This document shows positions 49,927-59,044 of a stretch of 64,000 nt of DNA, in pieces. The stretch is from Trujillonella humicola (GTDB lineage: Bacteria > Actinomycetota > Actinomycetes > Mycobacteriales > Geodermatophilaceae). Made by a program: the position numbers and the translations under genes. The notes beneath the pieces are model-generated. The model was not told where the DNA came from. It was given only the letters and a program-made list of their open reading frames with translations, and ran no database searches. Position 1 is the stretch's first letter. Each line of letters opens with the position of its first letter. The stretch spans positions 4,528 to 68,527 of the forward strand of contig NZ_JBJNRJ010000021.1 in NCBI RefSeq assembly GCF_046233715.1. Reading direction: 5' to 3'.

Positions 49927-50718
49927 GTGTCCGACACAGCAGACCGGCCCCGGGTCCGGACGGCGCTCGACGACCGGGTCTGGCGGATCACGCTGGACCG
50001 CCCGGAGGCCGGGAACGCGGTCGACGCCCGGCTCGCCGCGGACCTCGCCGCAGCCCTCCGCGGGACGCCGGAGGCAGCGCGGGCGGTGCTCCTGGACGCC
50101 GCGGGCCCTCGGTTCTGCGTCGGGGGCGACGTCCGGCAGTTCGCGGGGGCACCCGACCTCGCGGCCTTCGTCGGCGACCTCGCCCGGGACTGGCACGCCA
50201 CCGTCCGCGTGCTGCTCGACCTCCACCTCCCGGTGGTCGCCGCGGTCCACGGTGCGGTCGCGGGCGCCGGCGTGGGCCTGATGTCCGCGTGCGACATCGT
50301 GGTCTGCGCCCGGTCGACGCGGATCCGCCCGGCCTACCTGGGTCTGGGGTTCTCCCCCGACGGCGGCACCTCCTGGGCACTGACCCGCGCCCTCGGCCTG
50401 CCACGGGCGCTGGACCTCATGCTCACCGACGGATCGCTCACCGCGGACGAGGCCCACGCCGCCGGCCTCGTCGCCCGCGTCACCGACGACGACGCACTGC
50501 CGGCATCGGCGGGCGCGCTCGCGCGGCAGCTGGCCGAGGGACCGGTGCGGGCGATGGCCCGCACCCGGGCACTGGCCCGGCGGGCGCTGAGCAGCGACCT
50601 GACCGACCACCTGGACGCCGAGGCGCTGCTGATCGCCGCCTCCGCGGCCGACCCCGAGGGCATCGAGGGCGTCCGCGCGTTCGTCGACCGGCGCCCCCCG
50701 GACTTCCTGCACCGCTGA
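49927..50718 (+). CDS. Enoyl-CoA hydratase/isomerase family protein
   Basis: A 263-residue crotonase-fold protein, with ITLDRPEAGNAVDA, RFCVGGDVRQFA and HGAVAGAGVGLMSACDIVVCA as the oxyanion-hole regions. YLGLGFSPDGGTSWAL resembles PaaG/PaaB-type isomerases, where an Asp is at the active site. GTG 49927 follows GGGAGG; the product then begins right at the crotonase domain. It is paired with the upstream ACAD, 13 bases apart. Confidence 0.8.
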   Translation: MSDTADRPRVRTALDDRVWRITLDRPEAGNAVDARLAADLAAALRGTPEAARAVLLDAAGPRFCVGGDVRQFAGAPDLAAFVGDLARDWHATVRVLLDLHLPVVAAVHGAVAGAGVGLMSACDIVVCARSTRIRPAYLGLGFSPDGGTSWALTRALGLPRALDLMLTDGSLTADEAHAAGLVARVTDDDALPASAGALARQLAEGPVRAMARTRALARRALSSDLTDHLDAEALLIAASAADPEGIEGVRAFVDRRPPDFLHR

Positions 50719-50749
50719 GCCGGGCGCCGGGGACCCCCGCCGACGTGCC

Positions 50750-50763
50750 ATCCGTTTACGGAT
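50750..50763. promoter_or_regulatory. Inverted repeat before patatin-like gene
   Basis: ATCCGT-TT-ACGGAT is a 6-bp inverted repeat 40 bases before the patatin-like gene. It could be an operator; no known motif is recognised. Confidence 0.3.
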
Positions 50764-50802
50764 TGGCCGGATGGTGAACAGACCCGCGGAACAGTCGTCG
50801 GC

Positions 50803-51615
50803 GTGGGGAAGACCATGGCACTCCTGCAGGCAGTACGTCTGGCCCCCCTGGGGGGTCGCCCCTCCACGGTGACGTGCTTCGGGGGTGGCGGCGCCTTCGG
50901 CATCGCCTTCAACCTCGGCGTCGCCCGGGCGCTCCAGGACGGCGGGATGGCGCTGGAGGACGGCCCCATGCTGGGCACCTCCGCCGGCAGCTGGACGGCC
51001 GCCGCGCTGGCCACCGGGCTGGCCCTGGACGACCTGGTGCCGACGTGGGAGCTCTCCGGCGGCCCGGGGCCGCGCCGGGTCATCGACAGCACCGGCGCCC
51101 TCTGGGGCGACCGCCGGGACGCCCGCGTCATCGGCCTGGCGGTGCAGCTGCCGCTGGGCCGACGGCGGCTGCTGTCGGCAGCGGAGCACCCCATCGCCGA
51201 CGTGGTCGCCGCGTCGTCGTCCCTGCCGGGGTTCGCCGCCGCGCACGTGATCGGCGGCCGGCGCTACGTCGACGGTGGGCTGGTCTCCCCCGCGTCCGCC
51301 GACCGCGCACCCGCCGCCGACGTCCTGGTCGTCACCGCTCCCATGGCCGGACCGCTCCTGGGAACCGTCGGCCGGCTGATCGACCAGCGGACCCGGTGGG
51401 AGACGGCGCACTGGTCGGTGCGCCATGGCCGGCCCGTCCTCTACATCCGCCCCGACGAGCGCTTCCGGCCGGACCTGAGGCGCCTGGGCGACGTCATGAC
51501 CATGCGGGGGATCGACCGGGTCCACCGCGAGGCCTACGACCTCGGGTGCGAGAGCCTGGACGCCTTCCGCAGCCGGGGCCGCCGGCGGGCCGGCTGGGCG
51601 GCCTGGGCCAGCTGA
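50803..51615 (+). CDS. Patatin-like phospholipase
   Basis: A 270-residue patatin-family lipid acyl hydrolase. GGGGAFG (27-33) is the oxyanion region, GTSAGS (58-63) holds nucleophile Ser60, and YVDGG (155-159) supplies the Asp157 of the Ser-Asp dyad. It should hydrolyse phospholipids or neutral lipids. GTG 50803 is the first start; ATG 50815 is an alternative. It stands at the border between the catabolic island and the glycerolipid block and is convergent with plsB. No signal peptide is visible. Confidence 0.85.
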   Translation: MGKTMALLQAVRLAPLGGRPSTVTCFGGGGAFGIAFNLGVARALQDGGMALEDGPMLGTSAGSWTAAALATGLALDDLVPTWELSGGPGPRRVIDSTGALWGDRRDARVIGLAVQLPLGRRRLLSAAEHPIADVVAASSSLPGFAAAHVIGGRRYVDGGLVSPASADRAPAADVLVVTAPMAGPLLGTVGRLIDQRTRWETAHWSVRHGRPVLYIRPDERFRPDLRRLGDVMTMRGIDRVHREAYDLGCESLDAFRSRGRRRAGWAAWAS

Positions 51616-51623
51616 CCGGCCCG

Positions 51624-51664
51624 GCCGCCGGCATCGGTCCCCGCCGGCGTCAGCCCCCGGCGGC
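51624..51664. terminator. Possible terminator between convergent genes
   Basis: GCCGCCGG (51624-51631) and CCGGCGGC (51657-51664) form an 8-bp stem with a 25-base loop, spanning the plsB stop (51650-51652) after the patatin-like gene. Confidence 0.35.
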
Positions 51665-54055
51665 GGTGCGTGCCCCCGGGCGGGCGGCCGCGGCCACGGC
51701 GTCGATCCCCCGGAGCGCGTCGCGGATCCGTTCGGCGAACGCCGCGCGACGGGCGGCCAGGTCCGGCCCGGGCTCGAGCAGCCCCTGGTTGGTCGCCAGC
51801 TCCACCCCCGTGCGGAAGAGCATCGTGGAGACGGCGTCCGGGCTGTGCACCCGTCCCTGCAGGCGGTACTGCCGGCCCACGGCGAGACAGCGCCGGCGCA
51901 GCTCCTTCCCGTCGACCTCCGCCCCCATCCCGCAGAGGACGTCGGCGACCACGCCGTAGGCCTCGACGAAGGACCGGAGCATCCCCGGGGCGCTCAGCGG
52001 ACCGAGCCCGGCCAGCACTGCCCGCGCCCCGTCCGGCCCGGCTGCCAGCCGGGCGCGCCAATCCGGCACCTGCCGGTCGAGCTCGGCGGCGAGCCGCTCC
52101 ACGAACTGCTCCTTCTCGGGGAAGTAGAAGTCGAACTTGAGCAGGTCGCGCAGGTCCAGCGCCGCGGCCCAGAACGCATCTGCGGGGTCGCCCGCGTCCC
52201 CGGCGGCGCGCTGCCCGACGCCCTCGAGCGCCAGGACCGCGATCGCCAGGTCGAGGAACACGTGCAGGGCCGAGTTGCGGTAGAAGGCAGCGTTCAGGTG
52301 GCGGTCCCGTCCCACCCGCCAGACCGCCTCGTCGCCGTCGGGGTAGTGGTCGATCACCCGGTGGCGGGTCAGGGCCTCGAGCATCGCGAGCAGGCCCTCG
52401 TCGGTCGCCAGCGACCGCGCGGAGACGGTGAGGGGGTACCCGCGGTCGCCGGCGAACTCCGTCAGCTCACCGAGGCCGGCGCGGATCTCCGGCAGGGTGA
52501 GCGCGACCCCGCCCGCGTCGAGCAGCACGGCGCACACCAGCGCCGCGCCGGTGACCGGCGCCACCTGGTTCATCCGCCAGGCCGCCTCGAAGGCGAGCTT
52601 GTTCAGCTCGTTGGGGTCCTGGCCGTCGGCCGACACGCGGGCGAGGAAGTCCCGGACCGAGATCGGCTCGGCGAACCGGATGTAGATCTTGCCGTAGTGC
52701 TCCCGCTGGGCGCGGATGTAGTCGACGACGTAGCGGAGGTTCTCCGCCTTCTTCTCCACGCCGCTGGCGTAGGCGGCGTACTCCCCGACCTCGTGGAGCT
52801 GGTCGTAGCCGATGAACACCGGGGCCAGCATCACGTCCTCGGCGCGGCCCTCGCGCAGGGCGCCCACCACGTAGGCCAGCAGCCCGAGGCGGGGCGGCTC
52901 CATCTTGCCGGTCCGCGACCGCGTGCCCTCGATCGCCCACTGCAGGTGCAGCCGCTTCTCGACCAGGTAGCCGATGTACTCGCGCAGGACCGCCTTGTAG
53001 ACCGCGTCGCCGCGGAACTCGCGGCGGATGTAGACGACGCCGGCGCGGCGCATCAGGGCGCCCAGCGGCCAGACCGCCATGTTGGCACCGCCGACGAGAT
53101 GCGTCCGGGGCAGGTCGTTGTCCAGCTGCGCCACGGGGAGGACGAGGCCGTCGAGGTGCGAGCGGTGGGACATCAGCATGACCGTCGGGTGGCTGCTGAC
53201 GGCCGCGCGGACGCGCTCGACCTCGCCCGGGTCGTACTCGATGTCGGCGTCGTAGCCCTGGCGGTAGATGTAGCGCCCGAACTGCGCCTGGAGGTCCACG
53301 AGGAGCCGGCTCCACCCGGTCACCATCTCCTCGAGGTCGCGCCGCCCCTCGGCCAGGACGTCCTCGACCGGCCGGCCGATCCTGGCCGCCACCTTCTCGA
53401 GGACCTCGCGGAAGCGCGCCGAGGCGGCCACCTCGTCGCGCACCAGCCGCGGGATCTTGTAGGGCGGGCCGAGCAGCCGCGTGACCGACCGCTCGACGGC
53501 GAGGGTCGCCTGGCGGAGCACGAACGCCGCGAAGGCGTCGGGCTCCCCGAGCTGCGGGCCGACGGTCGCGGCGAAGCGCCCGCGCAGCTCGGAGACGGAA
53601 GCGCCCGCGCCCAGCACCACCTGGCACCCCCCGTCGTCCCGGCGGGCCAGCCAGGCCTGGGCCGCCAGGCGCGGCCGGTGCGGGTTGCCCACGAGGAGCA
53701 GGTCCCGCCACGGGGAGGCGCGGCGGGGCCCGGCGATCTTGCCCCAGACGACCCCGACCGGCACGAGCACGGGATCGTCGGCGCGGTCCAGGTGCGGGGC
53801 GACCAGTGCGGCGTTGCCGCCGCCGCGCCAGTCCCCGGTCAGCCGCACCACGTCCGGACGGGGCTCCCCGGCGGAGGCCGAGGCCAGCCACCGGTCGAAG
53901 ACCCTGGCCTCGACCGGGCTCATCGGCTGCACGAGCAGGACCGTGCGGCGACCCGGAGCCTCCGTACGGCCGGCGGCACCGGGCCGGGAGACGACGGCCT
54001 CGTGCCCGTTCCTGCCGACCGGGGTCCCGCCGTCCCTGCTCTCCGGTGCGGTCAT
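51650..54055 (-). CDS. plsB: Glycerol-3-phosphate 1-O-acyltransferase (PlsB)
   Basis: An 801-residue PlsB-type acyltransferase, transferring an acyl group to the sn-1 position of glycerol-3-phosphate, the first step of glycerolipid synthesis at the membrane. The HX4D motif is SHRSHLDG (His297, Asp302), the next block is YIRREFRGD (342-350) and the third is IEGTRSRTGK (375-384). Length matches actinobacterial PlsB. The ATG at 54055 follows GGAGAGAGG; a longer frame upstream runs into gpsA. It lies 28 bases after gpsA in the same direction, so GpsA would make the glycerol-3-phosphate used by PlsB. Confidence 0.9.
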   Translation of the reverse strand: MTAPESRDGGTPVGRNGHEAVVSRPGAAGRTEAPGRRTVLLVQPMSPVEARVFDRWLASASAGEPRPDVVRLTGDWRGGGNAALVAPHLDRADDPVLVPVGVVWGKIAGPRRASPWRDLLLVGNPHRPRLAAQAWLARRDDGGCQVVLGAGASVSELRGRFAATVGPQLGEPDAFAAFVLRQATLAVERSVTRLLGPPYKIPRLVRDEVAASARFREVLEKVAARIGRPVEDVLAEGRRDLEEMVTGWSRLLVDLQAQFGRYIYRQGYDADIEYDPGEVERVRAAVSSHPTVMLMSHRSHLDGLVLPVAQLDNDLPRTHLVGGANMAVWPLGALMRRAGVVYIRREFRGDAVYKAVLREYIGYLVEKRLHLQWAIEGTRSRTGKMEPPRLGLLAYVVGALREGRAEDVMLAPVFIGYDQLHEVGEYAAYASGVEKKAENLRYVVDYIRAQREHYGKIYIRFAEPISVRDFLARVSADGQDPNELNKLAFEAAWRMNQVAPVTGAALVCAVLLDAGGVALTLPEIRAGLGELTEFAGDRGYPLTVSARSLATDEGLLAMLEALTRHRVIDHYPDGDEAVWRVGRDRHLNAAFYRNSALHVFLDLAIAVLALEGVGQRAAGDAGDPADAFWAAALDLRDLLKFDFYFPEKEQFVERLAAELDRQVPDWRARLAAGPDGARAVLAGLGPLSAPGMLRSFVEAYGVVADVLCGMGAEVDGKELRRRCLAVGRQYRLQGRVHSPDAVSTMLFRTGVELATNQGLLEPGPDLAARRAAFAERIRDALRGIDAVAAAARPGARTAAGG

Positions 54056-54083
54056 GCCGGCCACCTCTCTCCTGCAGAACCGG

Positions 54084-55082
54084 TCATCCCGGCTCCGCTT
54101 CGTGTCCTGCCTGCTGGTGACGCTGCAGCCCGCGATAGGCGGCCGACGCCGGGATCTCCCCGGACAGCACCCGGTGCACCTCGTGGCAGACCGGCATCTC
54201 GACACCGCACCGGCCGGCCAGCTCCTGCGCGGCGTGCGCGGCCCGGACGCCCTCGAACACCGACCGCGACCCGGCCACGACGTCGGCCAGCGGCTCCCCC
54301 GCGCCGAGCCGCTCCCCGAGGCCGCGGTTGCGCGACAGCGGGCTCATGCACGTCGCGATGAGGTCCCCCATCCCGGCCAGCCCCGCCATGGTCGTCGCCT
54401 CGCCGCCCAGCGCCAGGCTCAGCCGGGTCAGTTCGGCGAGCCCGCGGGTCATCACCGAGGCCCGGGTGTTGTCCCCCACGCTGAGCCCCTGCGCGATGCC
54501 CGTGGCGATCGCGACGACGTTCTTGAGCGCCCCACCCAGCTCGCAGCCGATGACGTCGTGGTTGGTGTAGATGCGGAACAGACCGCGTCGCAGGACCGAC
54601 TGCAGGCCCCGCGCGAGGGTCGGGTCGGCGGCGGCGAGGACGCTCGCCGCCGCCAGTCCCGCGATCACCTCCCTCGCCAGGTTGGGCCCGCTCAGCGCGG
54701 CGGGCGGGTGCCCGGGCAGGACGTCCTCCACGACCTGCGTCATGCGCAGCAGCGATCCCTCCTCGAGGCCCTTGGACAGGCTGACCACCGGCACCCCGCT
54801 CCCGAGCCACGGCCGCAGGTCGGTCAGGACCTGCCGGAACCCGTGCGTGGGGACGCCCACGACCAGCAGCTCGGCGCCCCGGACGGCCCGCTCCAGGTCG
54901 GCCGTGGCGCGGAGGCCCTCCGGGAGCCGGCTGCCCGGCAGGTAGCGGGCGTTGACGTGGGTCTCGTCGACCTCTCGCGCCGTCTCCGGATCGCGCGCCC
55001 AGAGCACGGTGTCGTGCCGCCCGGCCACGAGGGCGGCGACGGTCGTGCCCCACGCACCCGCGCCCAGAACCGTCACCCTCAC
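54084..55082 (-). CDS. gpsA: NAD(P)-dependent glycerol-3-phosphate dehydrogenase (GpsA)
   Basis: A 332-residue glycerol-3-phosphate dehydrogenase, reducing dihydroxyacetone phosphate to glycerol-3-phosphate. GAGAWGTTVAA binds the nucleotide at the N-terminus, SGPNLAREVIAG and GALKNVVAIATGIAQGL (with the catalytic Lys) and GLAGMGDLIATCMSPLSRN are all typical. GTG 55082 is the start. It is the first gene of the gpsA-plsB unit and is divergent from the WS/DGAT gene, with two palindromes in between. A second gpsA for general metabolism may exist elsewhere. Confidence 0.9.
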   Translation of the reverse strand: MRVTVLGAGAWGTTVAALVAGRHDTVLWARDPETAREVDETHVNARYLPGSRLPEGLRATADLERAVRGAELLVVGVPTHGFRQVLTDLRPWLGSGVPVVSLSKGLEEGSLLRMTQVVEDVLPGHPPAALSGPNLAREVIAGLAAASVLAAADPTLARGLQSVLRRGLFRIYTNHDVIGCELGGALKNVVAIATGIAQGLSVGDNTRASVMTRGLAELTRLSLALGGEATTMAGLAGMGDLIATCMSPLSRNRGLGERLGAGEPLADVVAGSRSVFEGVRAAHAAQELAGRCGVEMPVCHEVHRVLSGEIPASAAYRGLQRHQQAGHEAEPG

Positions 55083-55100
55083 GGAGCGATTTCTACCGCA

Positions 55101-55117
55101 CTCACACGGGTTGTGAG
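55101..55117. promoter_or_regulatory. Palindromic operator candidate in gpsA/WS-DGAT promoter
   Basis: CTCACA-CGGGT-TGTGAG is a perfect inverted repeat with 6-bp arms. The half-site ACTCACAC at 55100-55107 is repeated directly at 55123-55130, two helical turns (23 bases) later. This looks like a site for a regulator of the lipid genes, different from the TCTGACA regulon. Confidence 0.5.
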
Positions 55118-55133
55118 ACCGTACTCACACTTG

Positions 55134-55145
55134 TCGTTTAAACGA
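55134..55145. promoter_or_regulatory. 12-bp perfect palindrome TCGTTTAAACGA
   Basis: A fully symmetric, AT-rich sequence in otherwise very GC-rich DNA, between gpsA and the WS/DGAT gene. It could be a regulator site or part of the plus-strand promoter. It lies 62 bases before the start at 55207. Confidence 0.4.
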
Positions 55146-55206
55146 TCTGCCTGATTCAGTCACCACCACGACACCGCCTGCCTCGTGCACGGCGAGAGGA
55201 GGCCCG

Positions 55207-56607
55207 GTGGCAGGGCTCGACAGACTGGCCGACCGCGAGCTCGCCGGGATGGAGGCCATCTTCGTCAAGGGCGACGCCGAGATCCGGTCCCGGTCGACCG
55301 TCCTGGCGGTCTTCCCCCTCGCACGGACGCCGGACTTCGCCGACGTGCTCACCGCCTTCGACCGCGGCTCCCGGCTGGCCCGCCGGCTGCGCCAGCGGGT
55401 CGTCGCCCCGGTCGTGCCGATCAGCCGGCCGTACTGGATCGTCGATCCGGACTTCGACCTCGAATACCACGTCCGGCACGTGCGACTCCCCCACGGAGGC
55501 GGCCGTCAGGCGCTGCTGGACGCCGCCGAGCGCATCGGGCAGGTCCCCGTCGACCCCGCCCGGCCGCTGTGGGAGGCCACGCTCGTGGACGGGCTGGACG
55601 ACGGCAGCGCCGCGATCCTGCTCAAGTTCCACCACGCCATCACCGACGGGCAGGGCGGCACCCGGATGCTGCGCGCCCTGTTCACCGACGAGCACGCGGT
55701 CGATGCCGGCGCCCTCCCGCCGGCGCCCGGGGTGGAGGACGTCACCGCCCTCGAACTGACCCGGCAGCGGATCGGCCACCTGCCGCTCGAGCTGACCGCG
55801 GGGGCGCTGGGGACCGCGCGCGGCGTCGCGTCCGCAGCGCTGCGCGGGCTGCGGTCGCCGCGCAGCACCGTGTCCGGGGCCCTGGACTACGCGCGGTCGG
55901 CGCGGCGGACCGTGGCGCCGGGGCCGGAGCCGTCCCCGCTGCTGCGCCGGCGCGGGATCCGGCGCGCCTACCGCTCCCTCGAGCTGCCCCTGGCCGACCT
56001 GCGCCGGGCGGCCAAGGCGCTGGGCGGCTCGGTCAACGACGCCTACGTGGCCGTGCTGTCCGGCGGGCTCGGCCGGTACCACGAGCGGCTGGGCTCCCCG
56101 ATCGACGAGGTGCCGATCGCGATGCCGGTCAGCATCCGCCGTCCCGACGACCCCGTGGACGTGAACCGCTTCACCGGCATCCGCCTCGCCGCTCCGGCCG
56201 GTACGACCGACCTCGCCGAGCGGGTGCGGCTGATCGGTGCGCGGGTCGGCGCCGCCCGCTCGGAACCGGCGGTCGACGCCATGTCGACGCTCGCGCCGGC
56301 GGCGAGCTACCTCCCGCTGTGGCTCACCGAGGGCATCGCGGGGGCGCAGCAGCGGCGCACCGACCTCCAGGCCAGCAACATCCCCGGCTGGCCGGAGGAG
56401 GTGCACATGGCCGGCGTCCCGGTCACCGGTGCCTTCAGCTTCGGTCCGCTCGCCGGGACCGCTGTCATGGTCGTGATGACCACGTACGCCGGTCGCTGCT
56501 GCATCGGCGTCAACATGGACGCCCAGGCCGTCTCCGATCCCGACCTGCTCCACACGTCGCTGCAGGAGGCCTTCGACGAGCTGGTCCGGGCCGGGGAGCA
56601 GCGATGA
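55207..56607 (+). CDS. Wax ester synthase/diacylglycerol acyltransferase (WS/DGAT)
   Basis: A 466-residue WS/DGAT-family acyltransferase. The catalytic motif is HHAITDG at 142-148 and the NDAYVAVLSGGL segment with the later SNIPGWPEEVHMAG region are typical. It acylates diacylglycerol or long-chain alcohols with acyl-CoA to form triacylglycerol or wax ester storage lipid. GTG 55207 follows GAGAGGAGG. It starts a plus operon with a HAD-PlsC fusion (4-bp overlap). It is divergent from gpsA-plsB, so all steps from DHAP towards storage lipid, apart from PAP steps, are nearby. Confidence 0.9.
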   Translation: MAGLDRLADRELAGMEAIFVKGDAEIRSRSTVLAVFPLARTPDFADVLTAFDRGSRLARRLRQRVVAPVVPISRPYWIVDPDFDLEYHVRHVRLPHGGGRQALLDAAERIGQVPVDPARPLWEATLVDGLDDGSAAILLKFHHAITDGQGGTRMLRALFTDEHAVDAGALPPAPGVEDVTALELTRQRIGHLPLELTAGALGTARGVASAALRGLRSPRSTVSGALDYARSARRTVAPGPEPSPLLRRRGIRRAYRSLELPLADLRRAAKALGGSVNDAYVAVLSGGLGRYHERLGSPIDEVPIAMPVSIRRPDDPVDVNRFTGIRLAAPAGTTDLAERVRLIGARVGAARSEPAVDAMSTLAPAASYLPLWLTEGIAGAQQRRTDLQASNIPGWPEEVHMAGVPVTGAFSFGPLAGTAVMVVMTTYAGRCCIGVNMDAQAVSDPDLLHTSLQEAFDELVRAGEQR

Positions 56608-58238
56608 GCACCGGCGAGCGACCCCCGGCGCCCACGCCGGCCCCGGCCGGGTCCGCGAACGGCCCGGCCCGCGGGCGGCGGACCCGGCGCGAGCCGGACG
56701 CCGCCGGAGCCCGTCCGCCCTCGGGGCCGGGTGCCGACGCCGGAGCGGGTACCCCGGTCGACCCCACCGACGAGCTGACCACCTCGGTCCTGCGCCTGAC
56801 CGCGCCCGGCACCGTGGAGGGGATCCTCTCCTCCCCCGCCGGTCCACGCGTCGGCGTCTTCCTGGACTTCGACGGGACGCTCATGGCGGGCTACTCCGCG
56901 GCGGTCTTCGGCAAGCACCGCCTGCGCAGTCGCGAGGTGGGCAGCCGCGAGATCCTCCAGATGGGCCAGCTGTACCTGCAGAGCCGGGCCGGCCGGGCCG
57001 ACTTCGCCGCCGCCATGGCGCTGACCGCGATGGCCTGGCAGGGACGGACGGACGACGAGCTGCACGAGCTGGGCCAGCAGCTGTACGACCGGGAGATCTC
57101 GGGACTGGTCTTCCCGGAGATGCGGGCCCTGGTCCAGGCCCACCAGCGCCGCGGGCACACGGTCGTGCTGAACTCCTCGGCGACCGAGTACCAGATCGGC
57201 CCGGTCGCCCGCGCGCTCGGCATCGAGGACGTCATCTGCTCCCGCCTGGAGGTCGTCGACGGCCGGCTCACCGGCGGGCTGGTCGGTGCCCTCCCCTGGG
57301 GCCCGGGCAAGGCCGACGCGGTCCAGCGGTTCGCCGCCGACCACGCCATCGACCTCGCCCAGAGCTACGCGTACGCCGACGGCGACGAGGACGCGGCACT
57401 GCTGCACCTGGTCGGGCACCCCCGCGCGGTCAACCCGGCGAGCGGCCTGGCGAAGGTCGCCGAGCGGCGTGGCTGGCCGGTCCTCCGGTTCACGTCGCGC
57501 GGCGGCGGGTCGCTCGGCCGGGTGGTCCGCAACGCCGCCGGCATCGCGGCCGTGCTCCCCGCGGCCGTGGGCGGCGCCGTCGTCGGCCTGGTCAACCGGG
57601 ACAAACGGACCGGTGTCGACGTGGCCTTCCCGATGTGGGTGGACCTGCTGCTCGGCATCAACAGCGTCAAGGTCCGGGCCGTCGGGATCGACAACGCCTG
57701 GGGCGCGCGCCCGGCGGTGTTCATCTTCAACCACGTCAACAACTTCGACGCTTTCATCGTCGCCAAGGTCCTGCGCGGCGGGGTCAGCGGTGTGGGCAAG
57801 AAGGAACTCGGGAAGTCGCCGCTGTCGGCCTTCCTCGCGTGGGCATTGGACGCCGCCCTCATCGACCGGTCCGACTCCGCGAGCGCCGTCGAGGCGTTGC
57901 GCCCGGTGACCGAGCGCCTGGCGCGCGGCATCTCGGTGTCGATGTCCCCCGAGGGCACCCGCTCGGAGTCCGGGGAGATCGGGGAGTTCAAGAAGGGCGC
58001 CTTCCGGATGGCGATGCAGGCGGGGGTGCCCGTCGTGCCCGTCGTCCTCCGCAACGCCGACGTCCTGGGGTCGCGGAACTCGGCCACGCTGCGGGCGGGC
58101 ACCGTCGACATCGCCGTCCTCCCGCCCGTGCCCACCGCCGACTGGACGCTGGAGGACCTGCCGGAGCGGATCGAGGAGATCCGCCGGTCGTTCCTCGCCA
58201 CCCTGGCCGACTGGCCGCAGGGCGGAATCCTCCTCTGA
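56604..58238 (+). CDS. HAD-IB hydrolase / 1-acyl-glycerol-3-phosphate acyltransferase fusion
   Basis: A 544-residue two-domain protein. After a Pro/Gly/Arg-rich, probably disordered N-terminus (1-80), an HAD-IB phosphatase domain (DFDGTL at 88-93, ADGDEDAALL near 258) is followed by a hydrophobic segment (about 310-330) and a PlsC-type acyltransferase domain with NHVNNFD (His377, Asp382) and SPEGTRSESG. Fusions of this kind are known in mycobacteria. The acyltransferase would make phosphatidic acid; the phosphatase might act on phosphatidic acid or a related phospho-ester, which would supply diacylglycerol to WS/DGAT. That last point is inference. ATG overlaps WS/DGAT stop by 4 bp. Confidence 0.88.
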   Translation: MSTGERPPAPTPAPAGSANGPARGRRTRREPDAAGARPPSGPGADAGAGTPVDPTDELTTSVLRLTAPGTVEGILSSPAGPRVGVFLDFDGTLMAGYSAAVFGKHRLRSREVGSREILQMGQLYLQSRAGRADFAAAMALTAMAWQGRTDDELHELGQQLYDREISGLVFPEMRALVQAHQRRGHTVVLNSSATEYQIGPVARALGIEDVICSRLEVVDGRLTGGLVGALPWGPGKADAVQRFAADHAIDLAQSYAYADGDEDAALLHLVGHPRAVNPASGLAKVAERRGWPVLRFTSRGGGSLGRVVRNAAGIAAVLPAAVGGAVVGLVNRDKRTGVDVAFPMWVDLLLGINSVKVRAVGIDNAWGARPAVFIFNHVNNFDAFIVAKVLRGGVSGVGKKELGKSPLSAFLAWALDAALIDRSDSASAVEALRPVTERLARGISVSMSPEGTRSESGEIGEFKKGAFRMAMQAGVPVVPVVLRNADVLGSRNSATLRAGTVDIAVLPPVPTADWTLEDLPERIEEIRRSFLATLADWPQGGILL

Positions 58239-58270
58239 CCGACCCCACCACCCACGACACAGGGAGCGAC

Positions 58271-59044
58271 ATGCCCAGTTCCGTCCTGCCCGGCGCGGAG
58301 CCCTACAGCGCGCCCGGGAACCGGTCCGGCGTCCTCGTGCTGCACGGCTTCACCGGCAGCCCGCAGTCGATGCGGGGGCTGGCCGAGGCCTTCGCCGCCA
58401 CCGAGGCCACCGTCGAACTGCCGCTGCTGCCCGGCCACGGCACCACGCCCGAGGACCTCGCGACGACCGGCTGGGAGGACTGGCTCCGGGCGGCCGAGGC
58501 GGCGCTGGCCGACCTGCGTGAGCGGTGCGACCGGGTCGTCGTGGCGGGCCTGTCCGTGGGGGGTGCCCTGGCGCTGCAGCTGGCGCGCAGCCATCCCGAC
58601 CTCGCCGGCATCGTCGTGGTCAACCCCGGCATCGGTCCCGTCCCCGACGAGATGGCCGCACAGTTGCGCGGCGCCCTGGACGCCGGCGTGGAGTACATGC
58701 CGGCCCTGGGCGGGGACATCGCCGACCCCGACGCCCGCGAGGTGGCCTACGACCGCGTGCCGATCGCGGCGGCGCTCTCCCTGACCGCCGTGAACGCGGT
58801 GCGCGAGGGCCTGGCCGAGATCACCTGCCCGGTGCTGCTGATCACCACCGACGTGGACAACGTCGTCGACGCGGCGTCCAAGGACCTGGTCGGCACGGAG
58901 GTGTCCGGCCCGGTGGAGGTCCTGCGGCTGCACCGCAGCCACCACGTCGCGACGGTCGACTACGACCGCGCCGAGCTGGAGGAGCGGTCGGTGGAGTTCG
59001 TCACCCGGGTGCTCGCCGCCCAGGACGAGGTCACGCCCGGGTGA
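58271..59044 (+). CDS. Alpha/beta hydrolase (monoacylglycerol lipase/Est30-like)
   Basis: A 257-residue alpha/beta hydrolase similar in layout to Est30 carboxylesterase and monoacylglycerol lipases. VLVLHGFTGSPQSM is the oxyanion strand-loop, GHGTTPEDLATTGWEDWL follows, the nucleophile elbow is GLSVGG (Ser95), and LHRSHHVATVD holds the His near the C-terminus. AGGGAG precedes the ATG at 58271. It overlaps the next hydrolase by 4 bp. It probably hydrolyses mono- or short-chain acylglycerols. Confidence 0.85.
   Translation: MPSSVLPGAEPYSAPGNRSGVLVLHGFTGSPQSMRGLAEAFAATEATVELPLLPGHGTTPEDLATTGWEDWLRAAEAALADLRERCDRVVVAGLSVGGALALQLARSHPDLAGIVVVNPGIGPVPDEMAAQLRGALDAGVEYMPALGGDIADPDAREVAYDRVPIAAALSLTAVNAVREGLAEITCPVLLITTDVDNVVDAASKDLVGTEVSGPVEVLRLHRSHHVATVDYDRAELEERSVEFVTRVLAAQDEVTPG

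Noticed and set aside
1..50718. Classical steroid (cholesterol) degradation cluster
   Set aside because: CYP125-like, KstD-like, Ltp2-like and ChsE-like genes suggest it, but KshA, HsaA/B/C (VOC-type dioxygenase), KstR sites and Mce genes are absent, and the extradiol enzyme is class III MhpB-type. I keep only a looser aromatic/alicyclic assignment.
55101..55145. A copy of the TCTGACA operator in the lipid block
   Set aside because: The palindromes here (CTCACA/TGTGAG and TCGTTTAAACGA) do not share the TCTGACA half-site and so likely belong to a different regulator.
55185..58238. A 1017-residue frame as one giant acyltransferase
   Set aside because: The first part is an out-of-frame shadow of the WS/DGAT gene. 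The real HAD-PlsC protein starts at ATG 56604 with the usual 4-bp overlap.
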